Positions 42,488 through 49,838 of a stretch of DNA of 64,000 nt are shown here, one piece after another. The stretch is taken from positions 62,001 through 126,000 of the forward strand of contig JBNKQR010000001.1 of assembly GCA_050295975.1 (NCBI GenBank), written 5' to 3'. The notes under the pieces are model-generated. The model had not been told where the DNA came from and did no database searches. It saw only the letters and a list, made by a program, of their open reading frames with translations. The DNA is from JAPHTQ01 sp050295975 (GTDB lineage: Bacteria; Pseudomonadota; Gammaproteobacteria; Thiohalomonadales; Thiohalomonadaceae). The translations under genes were made by a program, and so were the position numbers. Position 1 is the stretch's first letter, and each line of letters starts with the position of its first letter.

Positions 42488-45124
42488 ATGTTGGAACTAA
42501 CACGTAGAAGTTTTATCAAGGCCACCGCAGGCACCACGGCCGCAGCCTTGGCAGCGCCATCGATGCTAAAGGCGATGGAGAATGATCTGGGGGGGCGTGA
42601 TTTCAATCCGAATACGCTCAAGGAGCGAGTAGCGATTCCCACCAACTGCCATGTCTGCAATATCCAGGACGGAGCAATTGCCTTTGTCGAAGATGGTCGC
42701 GTGGTGAAGCTGGAGGGAAATCCCAACCACGTTTCTACCCGCGGTCGCCTATGCGCTAAAGGTAACGCCGGGATGTGGTACAGCTATGACCCGGACCGGA
42801 TCCTCTATCCGCTCAAGCGGGTTGGCAAACGCGGTGAAGGTAAGTGGAAACGCATCAGTTGGGATGAGGCGCTGGGTGAAGTTGTGGCGCGTATCGATGA
42901 TGTGCTGAAGAACGGCGAGCCCAACGAGATCATGATGAAGTGGGGGCGCAACCGTTCCGGTGGTGTACTCAAGCGATTCATGCACACCCTCGGTTCGGAC
43001 ACCATTCTTAACCACACCTCGGTGTGTGAGTCGTCGAAGAAAGTGGGCATGGAGCCGACCTGGGGACCGGACATTGAAACCCCGGATTTTGCCAACAGCA
43101 AATACATCCTCAATTTTGGTTCCAACCTGCTGGAAGCGGCCTATTTCCATAACCCCTATTCACAGCGTGTGACCGAGGGTCGGGTGGATAGCAACGCCAA
43201 GATCGTTACCTTTGACGTGCGTCTCTCCAACACCGCCGGTTATTCGGACGAGTGGATCCCGGTATTTCCCGGCACCGACGGGGCGATAGCTCTAGCCATC
43301 GGTAACGTGATCCTGCGCGAAGATTTGCAGGATTCCGCTTTCATCACCGACTGGACCAACGTTACTGTTAAGGAGCTCAAGGATCACTATAAGCAGTTCA
43401 CTCCCGAGTGGGCCGCAGAGCTTTCCGGTGTACCGGCGGAGACGATTGAGCGTATTGCCCGTGAATTCGCCCTGGCCAAACCCGCCACGACCTACACCTA
43501 TCGTGGTCCGGCCAAGCACCTCTACGGTGCCTACAACGAAAAGGCATGCATGATGCTCTCCATTATCACCGGTAATGTGGAGAAACGCGGTGGCTACTGC
43601 CTGCCGCGTGGTATGGGTTACGACCAGCCGCAGCCGGTACCGCCCGGTCCGAAGCACAGTTCCATCCTTAAGAGTCCTCCGGAGTTTCCGCTGGCATCGC
43701 ATCACGTCAGCCACCTGGTGCCTTTCTGGATCGCCGAGGGTCGGCAGAAGATCAAGGTCTACATCAACTACATGGACAACCCTGTCTACACCAATCCCGG
43801 CGCGGAGAGTGTGTGGGGTGAGCTGTTCCGTAACGAAGAGTTGATCCCCTTCCGTGTGGTACTCACGCCGTTCATGGGTGAAGAGGCACAGACCGCCGAC
43901 ATTATCCTGCCCGACGTACCCTACCTGGAGCGCTGGGAACCGGAATCGATGCCTAACTCCCTATGGCCCTGGCTGGGTCTACGCCAACCGGTGATTCCGC
44001 CGATGGGCGAAGGTAAGGAGCATCGTGTCTATCTGCAGGAGATCATCCAGCGTCTCGATCCGGATGGTTCTCGTGGTATGAAGAAGTATTGGGAGTTCAA
44101 GGACTCGGAAGACTACGTGCGTCAGCAGTTTCAGAATGTGCCCGGCCTGAAAGAAGCCGGTGGTCTGGACTGGCTGAAAAAGCACGGTGTCTGGCCTATC
44201 TACGGCAAGCTTGATCCAAACAGCGGCAAGATTATCGACAAGACCGGTCGTGAGATCCGTGCAGATTATGGCCTGCACATGAAGGAGCTTTCGGCTGCTG
44301 ATATGACGGGAGCCACGGTCGATGCCAAGGGAACCATTCACAAGAATGGCAAGGCGATCGGTGTGAAACGTCATGGTAAGAACTATGTCGGTTTCCCCAG
44401 TGGCAGTCGTTTGATCAATGTGCGTGTCGATGAGTGGGCCGAGTACGGCTTCAATCCGATGCCGACCTTCAAGCGCATACCGTGGCATGAGAATCTCAAA
44501 GATGACGAGATGATCCTTACCACCTACAAGTACAACGTCCATGTACAGTCGCGAACCGCGTCGATCAAATGGTTGAACGAGCTCGTTCACTCCAACTGGG
44601 CCCCGATCAACACCGAAACTGCCAAACGCATTGGCGTGGAGACGGGTGATCTTATTCGTGTGGAAAGTCCGGTGGGACATCTGGTCACCAAGGCCTATGT
44701 CACCGAAGGACAGCACCCGAAGGTAATCGCTATCTCTACCGCCTGCGGTCACTGGGGCTACGGCCGTTTGGCACAGCTCAAGCTAAAGGATAAGGCGGGT
44801 GAGTTCGGTGCGCAGGACGATCCGGACCTGAAAAACGTCTGGTGGGAGGACAAAGGGGTCCATCCCAACGCCATTATCCCTGCGGTGGCTGATCCCATCG
44901 GTGGCTCAGCAGGTTGGTATGACACCGTAGTGAAAGTGACTCGTGCGCAGGCAGGAGATAAATACGGTGACGTGAGCTCTACTTGGGAGAAACACATGGA
45001 GTGGTACAAAAAGACCATGAGCTACACCTATGTCGGCGACCAACACCGTAAGCAGCACCCGGAGATGGCTTCCTGGGGTGGCCCAGATAGCGTCAAGCAC
45101 AAGAAGCCTGCTGGCGGTCATTAA
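42488..45124 (+). CDS. Tat-exported molybdopterin oxidoreductase catalytic subunit (Psr/Phs/Ttr-like)
   Basis: An 878-residue DMSO-reductase-family enzyme. The Tat signal is RRSFIK at residues 6-11. The N-terminal Fe-S motif is C54-X2-C57-X3-D61-X27-C89: the third ligand, normally Cys, is Asp. The Mo ligand should be C180 in HTSVCESSKK, as in polysulfide, thiosulfate and tetrathionate reductase-like enzymes. Molybdopterin-binding blocks follow, up to a C-terminal dinucleotide-binding domain (about residues 700-840). A basic insert near residues 590-650 (ADMTGATVDAKGTIHKNGKA) is unusual. The substrate is not deducible; polysulfide, thiosulfate, tetrathionate or selenate are candidates. GGAGGAG precedes the ATG. 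Confidence 0.9.
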   Translation: MLELTRRSFIKATAGTTAAALAAPSMLKAMENDLGGRDFNPNTLKERVAIPTNCHVCNIQDGAIAFVEDGRVVKLEGNPNHVSTRGRLCAKGNAGMWYSYDPDRILYPLKRVGKRGEGKWKRISWDEALGEVVARIDDVLKNGEPNEIMMKWGRNRSGGVLKRFMHTLGSDTILNHTSVCESSKKVGMEPTWGPDIETPDFANSKYILNFGSNLLEAAYFHNPYSQRVTEGRVDSNAKIVTFDVRLSNTAGYSDEWIPVFPGTDGAIALAIGNVILREDLQDSAFITDWTNVTVKELKDHYKQFTPEWAAELSGVPAETIERIAREFALAKPATTYTYRGPAKHLYGAYNEKACMMLSIITGNVEKRGGYCLPRGMGYDQPQPVPPGPKHSSILKSPPEFPLASHHVSHLVPFWIAEGRQKIKVYINYMDNPVYTNPGAESVWGELFRNEELIPFRVVLTPFMGEEAQTADIILPDVPYLERWEPESMPNSLWPWLGLRQPVIPPMGEGKEHRVYLQEIIQRLDPDGSRGMKKYWEFKDSEDYVRQQFQNVPGLKEAGGLDWLKKHGVWPIYGKLDPNSGKIIDKTGREIRADYGLHMKELSAADMTGATVDAKGTIHKNGKAIGVKRHGKNYVGFPSGSRLINVRVDEWAEYGFNPMPTFKRIPWHENLKDDEMILTTYKYNVHVQSRTASIKWLNELVHSNWAPINTETAKRIGVETGDLIRVESPVGHLVTKAYVTEGQHPKVIAISTACGHWGYGRLAQLKLKDKAGEFGAQDDPDLKNVWWEDKGVHPNAIIPAVADPIGGSAGWYDTVVKVTRAQAGDKYGDVSSTWEKHMEWYKKTMSYTYVGDQHRKQHPEMASWGGPDSVKHKKPAGGH

Positions 45125-45183
45125 TCGATGTCAAAGACGGTTCTGCATTTGCGGGGCCGTCTTTCATTACACGAGAGGTTGTT

Positions 45184-45909
45184 ATGACGGAAGTAATGAA
45201 TGATGCAGCATCAATGATCGATACCCTGCGCAGTCGTAGTCACTGGTACCGACTGCTCGCCGGTGTTTTTGCCGAGGAGCCGCAGGCTGCGTTTTTACGC
45301 GAATTGCGTTCCGAAGCCTGTCTGGCTTCTTTAGCTGAACTGGGGGTGAACTTCGGTGACGATTTCCTGGTTGAGTCGGAGGAGGCGTTGCTTGAGGAGT
45401 TGGCGGCCGAGTACACCATGCTATTTGTCGCGCCGGGTGGTTTTCCGCCGATGGAGTCGGTGCGTCTGCAAGGCGGTCTGCGGCAGAGTGCCGTAAACGA
45501 AACACGCGATGACTACGCCGCGGAAGGATTTAGCGTGCAGCCTGGCCGTTTCATCACCTTCGATGATCACCTGGCGGTGGAGATGCAGTTTGTCGCAGCG
45601 CTACTGGAGCGTCAGGCGGATGCCCTGGAACAGGATGATGTGACAGAGGCAATGCGCCTTGAAAAAACGGTAAAGCGCTTTTGGGTTAAACATCTGGGTT
45701 GCTGGGTGCGTGGCTACGCCAGTCTGGTGGAGGAGGCCGCGGCGCATACCTTCTATCGTGAAATGGCCCGCCTGCTGGATGCCTTCGCCATTGCCGAACT
45801 CGAGGTGATGGGGCTGGAGATCGATGATCAGGATGGCGGTCGCTGGCGTGCACCAAAACCTGAATCGGTGACCCAACCAATGCAGTGTGGAGGAGCAGTT
45901 TCTTCATGA
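45184..45909 (+). CDS. TorD-family chaperone for the molybdoenzyme
   Basis: A 241-residue helical protein of the TorD/DmsD family, which hold the apo-catalytic subunit and its Tat signal until the cofactor is inserted. The typical E(Y)TMLF segment (AAEYTMLFVAPGG) and ITFDDHLAVEMQFVAALL block are present. It follows the catalytic gene by 59 bases with a GAGAGG ribosome site, and its stop overlaps the next start (ATGA). Confidence 0.88.
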   Translation: MTEVMNDAASMIDTLRSRSHWYRLLAGVFAEEPQAAFLRELRSEACLASLAELGVNFGDDFLVESEEALLEELAAEYTMLFVAPGGFPPMESVRLQGGLRQSAVNETRDDYAAEGFSVQPGRFITFDDHLAVEMQFVAALLERQADALEQDDVTEAMRLEKTVKRFWVKHLGCWVRGYASLVEEAAAHTFYREMARLLDAFAIAELEVMGLEIDDQDGGRWRAPKPESVTQPMQCGGAVSS

Positions 45910-46304
45910 GTCTTATGTTGTGGGATGAACTCGCGTTATTGTGGCAGGCGGGAGATTTCCGCAGTGTGCATGGCTGGCTGAATGAGCGCTGGGCGCGAAC
46001 AATGCAGGAGTCTCCGCAGGGTGCAGACGATCCGTTTGTGCAGTTCCTGCAGGGACTTGCCTTTGCCGCGCTGGCGTTTCATTTTGTGAGTGAGCGTAAT
46101 TTTGAAAGTGCAGCCATCTTCACTGAAGATGGCCTCGTCGTTTTGTCACGGTATGCACCTGCCTATGCGGGCATCGAGATAGCCCCCTTGACCGATGCTC
46201 TGGCCGAGCTTCGTGACGCCATGCCAGCGTCCGACACGGATCTACTCCTCCCTCCTGTAATCTCCGCTGTTCGGGCGCTGCGCTTCTCTTCGGTAAGGGT
46301 GTAA
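45906..46304 (+). CDS. DUF309-like small helical protein
   Basis: A 132-residue helical protein whose first half (ELALLWQAGDFRSVHGWLNE then a FLQGLAFAALAFHF helix) resembles the DUF309 domain, whose function is unknown. The family's usual HE(V/L)LE motif is degenerate here. The start at 45906 overlaps the TorD stop and has GGAGGAG upstream. The stop overlaps the next ATG (TAATG). The tight packing suggests a maturation or accessory role for the molybdoenzyme. Confidence 0.6.
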   Translation: MSLMLWDELALLWQAGDFRSVHGWLNERWARTMQESPQGADDPFVQFLQGLAFAALAFHFVSERNFESAAIFTEDGLVVLSRYAPAYAGIEIAPLTDALAELRDAMPASDTDLLLPPVISAVRALRFSSVRV

Positions 46305-46984
46305 TGATGGATTTCACTTTGGGTTGCTGGAACAAGGCGGTGAAGGTTGCGGGGAGCAGCAGCTGCTTTGTCATGGATGAAGCAGAAGCCGCAGATGTAA
46401 GCGGACAATTTGTCGTATCGCCGCAGGCGGATAGCGCACGCATCGCTACGCTATTCGACGCGGGGGCAGCACAGGTGCTGCTGGGCGAAAGCGCATTGCG
46501 TGACGAGTCGCTGGTCAAATCCGCGCTAGCCGCGCATGGTGAAGATCGAATTGGTATCTGGTTGCCGGTGCGCCGGGCAGAAACAGGTTGGGGACTCGAT
46601 ACGACGAGTAACGCCGATTTCAGTGTGGTGGCGGTGACCAATCCCACGCCGCGCTGGATTGTATTGGCGGCGGATGGCAGTACTACCGATGTTGATGCCT
46701 TCTGGTGGGCGGGGCAGATGATAAGTGCGGGTTGTTCTACGGTGCTGGTTTCGGTAACGGAGCCCGAAGATGAAGATCTACTGGCCTGTGCTGAGATGAC
46801 CGAGAGCCTCGGTGAACGACTCTGGCTTGATGTCGGCACTACCGATGTGGATGAACTGCGTTTCTGGTTGCGTTACGGTCAAGTCTCGCGTCTGGTGTTA
46901 CCGTTTGGTAGCGATGTAACGGCGGTACGTGAGGAGTTTGAACTTCGGTTAGCACAGGATGGGAGCATGGGATGCGCGGTTTAG
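46304..46984 (+). CDS. HisA-like TIM-barrel protein of unknown role
   Basis: A 226-residue protein that looks like a degenerate HisA/HisF barrel. LFDAGAAQVLLGESALRDES resembles the phosphate-binding half-barrel motif of HisA, and the second half (ISAGCSTVLVSVTEPEDEDL, LWLDVGTTDVDELRFWL) repeats the pattern. Catalytic Asp residues at the strand ends are not clearly kept. It overlaps both neighbours (TAATG at 46304; 13 bases with the next gene), so it is firmly in this operon and away from any his genes. I have no function for it. Confidence 0.6.
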   Translation: MMDFTLGCWNKAVKVAGSSSCFVMDEAEAADVSGQFVVSPQADSARIATLFDAGAAQVLLGESALRDESLVKSALAAHGEDRIGIWLPVRRAETGWGLDTTSNADFSVVAVTNPTPRWIVLAADGSTTDVDAFWWAGQMISAGCSTVLVSVTEPEDEDLLACAEMTESLGERLWLDVGTTDVDELRFWLRYGQVSRLVLPFGSDVTAVREEFELRLAQDGSMGCAV

Positions 46985-47406
46985 CATTAGTGCTGTTTAG
47001 CTCTCTTGCCTGCAATGCCTTTGCCGAAATGCTGATTGATGCTGAGGGGCTGGTCAAGCTTAAAGGCGCGGCACAATGGCCAGTGGTGGATGTGCGCGAA
47101 CTTTCCGAGCGCAGTCGCGCGCCAATTCCTGGTGCGTTTGATGAGAGTGCTGCGCTTGAGCTGACAGGTCCGATTCTGGTGATCGCGTCGAGTGACGATG
47201 AAGTGCAGATCAGTGCAGTTGATCTCGAAAGGCGTCTGGCCGGGGTAAAGGCCTATGCCGTACTTGGCGGGGTCGAATCGTTGAAACGGATCCGGCAGGA
47301 CCTGTTGCAAAGCCAGGGTGATGAGAACATGCCATCGACCTACAATATTCCTAGCGACACCTGTCAGCCAGGCGAACCGTTACAGACCTTCGGCAAAGGT
47401 AAATAG
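46972..47406 (+). CDS. Exported rhodanese-like protein lacking the active-site cysteine
   Basis: A 144-residue protein with a signal peptide (MRGLALVLFSSLACNAFA) and a rhodanese-like domain (VVDVRELSERSRAPIPGA). The loop that should hold the catalytic Cys reads LVIASSDDEVQ, so sulfurtransferase activity is not expected. The conserved-looking C-terminal tail (PSDTCQPGEPLQTFGKGK) has the only mature-region Cys. Export places it with the molybdoenzyme in the periplasm, where it might bind a sulfur or oxyanion species. Confidence 0.65.
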   Translation: MRGLALVLFSSLACNAFAEMLIDAEGLVKLKGAAQWPVVDVRELSERSRAPIPGAFDESAALELTGPILVIASSDDEVQISAVDLERRLAGVKAYAVLGGVESLKRIRQDLLQSQGDENMPSTYNIPSDTCQPGEPLQTFGKGK

Positions 47407-47417
47407 CCAGCGTGGCT

Positions 47418-48479
47418 ATGCCATTCGAAAGCTTGCCGGAGATTCATAATGAACGCTGCGTACGTTATCGATTCCGATATAGTGCCTGTAGTGATTGTGC
47501 AGAGAGTTGTCCAGCAGGTGTTATTACCCTTAACGACAAAGGCGTGGAGATCGACGTACCCCTGTGCAGTGGCTGCGGCCTCTGTGCAGTGGCGTGTAGT
47601 ACAGCCGTTTTTCATCTTCCCGCATTTCCCACCAGTGAACTAAGTAAGCCCCGTGATAAGACTCTGACAGTAGCCTGTATGCAGGCGCAGCAGGAGGACG
47701 CTGTGCGCATTCCCTGTCTTGGCGATCTGGAACCGGTGCTGCTGGGTGCACTGGCGCAGCGTGGTGTTGCGGTCACCTTGTACGGTGCGGATAAATGTGC
47801 CGCTTGTAGCAACGCACCACAGGGCGGTGCACGTGTCGAAGCATTGATTGACGCCATGGACGCGCTAGCGGTAAACGCCTCGGCATTGTGGACTACACCC
47901 GTGCTGGGGAGTGGCTCGGAAAAGTTAGACTATGATCCGGAGCGGCGTCAGTTGTTCAGGCGTTTTTCCAATCGCGCGGTTGAAAGCGTGCGCCGCGTTG
48001 AAGGCGTGACGAGCATACCGGAGAGTGCAATCCGTGCTGCGGCGCACTTCGTTCCGCCGCGTCGGCGTCTGGCGGAGAGTCTGCTACAAGGGGTTTCCTC
48101 ACAGGTAGATGATTCACTGTTACCGGTGTTGTTGGGTGTTGCCGATATTGAGCCGGGCACAGGTCCCTGCACTGGTTGCGATCTCTGTGCCCGTGTCTGT
48201 CCGACCGGAGCGCTTAAAGTTTCCGAACTGGAATCGCAGTGGGCGCTACAGTTTCAGATCGGCCAGTGTGTCGGCTGTGGTGTGTGCATTGAAGCTTGTA
48301 GTAGCGGTGCGCTTGCTCTACATCAACGCTGGCGACCCATGGGTGATGCGGCTGAAGTGTTGCACGAATTGAATCGCTACCGATGCCATGTTTGCGGTCG
48401 TTATTTTGTTGGTATGACAGCGGAGAGTTGTCCCGTTTGCGAGGATGATCAGGAGAGTTTTGACGCCATCTTTGGCTGA
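47418..48479 (+). CDS. Polyferredoxin-like protein with C-terminal zinc-ribbon
   Basis: A protein of about 353 residues with two N-terminal ferredoxin-type groups (CSDCAESCP with an upstream Cys; CSGCGLCAVAC), a middle domain with CMQ...PCLGDLEPVLLGAL and DKCAACSNA cysteines, two more groups (CTGCDLCARVCP; CVGCGVCIEAC) and a terminal CHVC...CPVC zinc-ribbon/rubredoxin-like knuckle. Similar proteins accompany TorD-type chaperones in Tat-exported formate dehydrogenase clusters, from memory. No signal peptide, so it acts in the cytoplasm, perhaps in cluster or cofactor loading. A GTG at 47412 is an alternative start. Confidence 0.7.
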   Translation: MPFESLPEIHNERCVRYRFRYSACSDCAESCPAGVITLNDKGVEIDVPLCSGCGLCAVACSTAVFHLPAFPTSELSKPRDKTLTVACMQAQQEDAVRIPCLGDLEPVLLGALAQRGVAVTLYGADKCAACSNAPQGGARVEALIDAMDALAVNASALWTTPVLGSGSEKLDYDPERRQLFRRFSNRAVESVRRVEGVTSIPESAIRAAAHFVPPRRRLAESLLQGVSSQVDDSLLPVLLGVADIEPGTGPCTGCDLCARVCPTGALKVSELESQWALQFQIGQCVGCGVCIEACSSGALALHQRWRPMGDAAEVLHELNRYRCHVCGRYFVGMTAESCPVCEDDQESFDAIFG

Positions 48480-48553
48480 CATGATTTGGCAAACGGTATT
48501 TCTGACGAGGTGACATCGAACTGTGCTGTACGATGTGGTTTGAGGTGATAGCA

Positions 48554-49150
48554 ATGGCAAAGAGCAGTACCGAGATGCGCAATGTCTGGGACCCGTTGGT
48601 GCGAATCTTTCACTGGTCGCTACTTGCGACCGTCACTGTCGCCTACTTATCGGAGCCTGATTGGTTTGATCTGCACATCTGGGCAGGTTTTATCGTGACC
48701 GGTTTGATTCTGTTCCGTCTGCTATGGGGATTTGTCGGTACCGAGCACGCGCGATTTAATGATTTTGTTTTTTCTCCGGGTGCGGTATTCAAAGACCTGA
48801 AGAATTTTCTTTCTGGACATCCTGCACGTTATATCGGCCACAGCCCTGCGGGTGGTGCGATGGTGATTGCTCTGCTTGGAGCGCTCACCGCGGTGGCATT
48901 AACCGGTCTCGAATTGTACGCAGTGGAGGAGCACTCGGGGCCATTCGTTTCCATTCAGACCATTATTGTCAGCGCTATCGGCAATCAGGCAGAAAGCAAA
49001 TTTTACTGGCGTGATGTGCATGGTTTGATCGTTAATCTCACTCTGCTGCTGGCGGTTGTACATGTGGTTTGTGTCCTGGTTTGCAGTGTGTTGCTGCGGG
49101 AAAATATGCCGCTTGCCATGATTACCGGCAGGAAACACGAAGACATATAG
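48554..49150 (+). CDS. Cytochrome b561-type membrane protein
   Basis: A 198-residue di-haem cytochrome b of the Ni-Fe-hydrogenase/formate-dehydrogenase gamma type with four membrane helices. Candidate haem ligands are in VRIFHWSLLA, DLHIWAGF, DVHGLIVN and VVHVVCVL. It could link the quinone pool to the periplasmic enzyme or to a cytochrome. The start at 48554 has GAGGTGA at the right spacing; an earlier ATG (48533) adds 7 residues. It lies 74 bases after the polyferredoxin gene. Confidence 0.85.
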   Translation: MAKSSTEMRNVWDPLVRIFHWSLLATVTVAYLSEPDWFDLHIWAGFIVTGLILFRLLWGFVGTEHARFNDFVFSPGAVFKDLKNFLSGHPARYIGHSPAGGAMVIALLGALTAVALTGLELYAVEEHSGPFVSIQTIIVSAIGNQAESKFYWRDVHGLIVNLTLLLAVVHVVCVLVCSVLLRENMPLAMITGRKHEDI

Positions 49151-49190
49151 AAGTGGGTTATGAGCAGCTCTTATAGGGCGGGGAGGTTGT

Positions 49191-49592
49191 ATGCAGTGGG
49201 ATTTTACTCCGGATGAGGTTGTGAGGGGCGAGATTGAATATGGCTTGAGAGATTTTCGTTGTGACCTGCGCAAGGAGGTGGCCACCAATCTCGACAGTGA
49301 CGACGAACTGTTTGTGCTGCAGTGCTTCGATTTAATCTACGACCTTTGCTACTGGATGAGTACCGGGCGTGAGTTCGCCCAATTCGCCGCCACACTTGAT
49401 GACGACGCGCCGCTGGAAGTGCATGTATTGCAGGCGATCAGGGAGCACATGCGCGACAACATTTCCATGCTTGGTGCGATCCTGCAACGCGATATCATGG
49501 ATGGCGTTGAGCATGGTATGACGGTGGAACAGGCAGTTGACCGGACAGCGAAAAATCACGCCACTGAAGCTACCGTTTTGTCACGGGTATGA
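49191..49592 (+). CDS. Small helical protein of unknown function
   Basis: A 133-residue acidic, all-helical protein with no signal peptide and no motif I recognise; blocks such as FVLQCFDLIYDLCYWMSTGREF and LGAILQRDIMDGVEHGM suggest a four-helix bundle. GGGAGG precedes the ATG. It is the last gene before the second sigma-54 promoter and is probably cotranscribed with the molybdoenzyme set. An assembly-chaperone role is a guess. Confidence 0.55.
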   Translation: MQWDFTPDEVVRGEIEYGLRDFRCDLRKEVATNLDSDDELFVLQCFDLIYDLCYWMSTGREFAQFAATLDDDAPLEVHVLQAIREHMRDNISMLGAILQRDIMDGVEHGMTVEQAVDRTAKNHATEATVLSRV

Positions 49593-49610
49593 TTGTATCG
49601 TCATTCCGGT

Positions 49611-49658
49611 GTAACCGGATGGTAATCTTTTTTATGCGGTATATTACCAACAGGTAAC
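49611..49658 (+). promoter_or_regulatory. Two activator sites upstream of the porin gene
   Basis: GTAACC-GGAT-GGTAAT (49611-49626) and ATTACC-AACA-GGTAAC (49643-49658) match the palindrome seen upstream of the molybdoenzyme operon, with two and one mismatches. Their centres are 32 bases apart (three turns), and the nearer centre is 84 bases from the -24 GG, 21 bases (two turns) more than at the other promoter. Confidence 0.72.
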
Positions 49659-49732
49659 AGATATTCACGTTGCCGATACTTCTTATCGCACTACAGCAGT
49701 ATTTCGTAAGTTCTTCACACCTTCACGATTGT

Positions 49733-49748
49733 TGGCACGCAATTGGCT
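49733..49748 (+). promoter_or_regulatory. Sigma-54 promoter of the porin gene
   Basis: TGGCACGCAATTGGCT has a perfect TGGCACG -24 element and the invariant GC of the -12 element at the correct spacing (TGGCT in place of TTGCT). It predicts a leader of about 80 bases. Confidence 0.8.
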
Positions 49749-49838
49749 TTCTGCAGTTACAGGTCAGTATCGTTGTGCTGGAATTTTCCAGCACTGGCCG
49801 TGCATGTCTATTTACGACCAAAAAGGGAGTGTGTGACA

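Noticed and set aside
43979..44752. 257-codon open frame opposite the molybdoenzyme gene
   Set aside because: Shadow frame; the plus-strand protein is continuous and family-like through the region.
42488..45124. Assignment as arsenite oxidase ArxA or arsenate reductase ArrA
   Set aside because: The neighbouring AioXSR/ArxXSR-like trio invites this, but the B-C-A gene order differs from arx, the Fe-S motif has Asp, and I do not see the RGWG-type segment I associate with Arr/Arx. Phylogeny is needed.
42488..45124. Assignment as perchlorate or nitrate reductase type
   Set aside because: Those enzymes use an Asp Mo ligand and a His-Cys3 motif; here the likely Mo ligand is Cys180 and the first cluster ligand is Cys.
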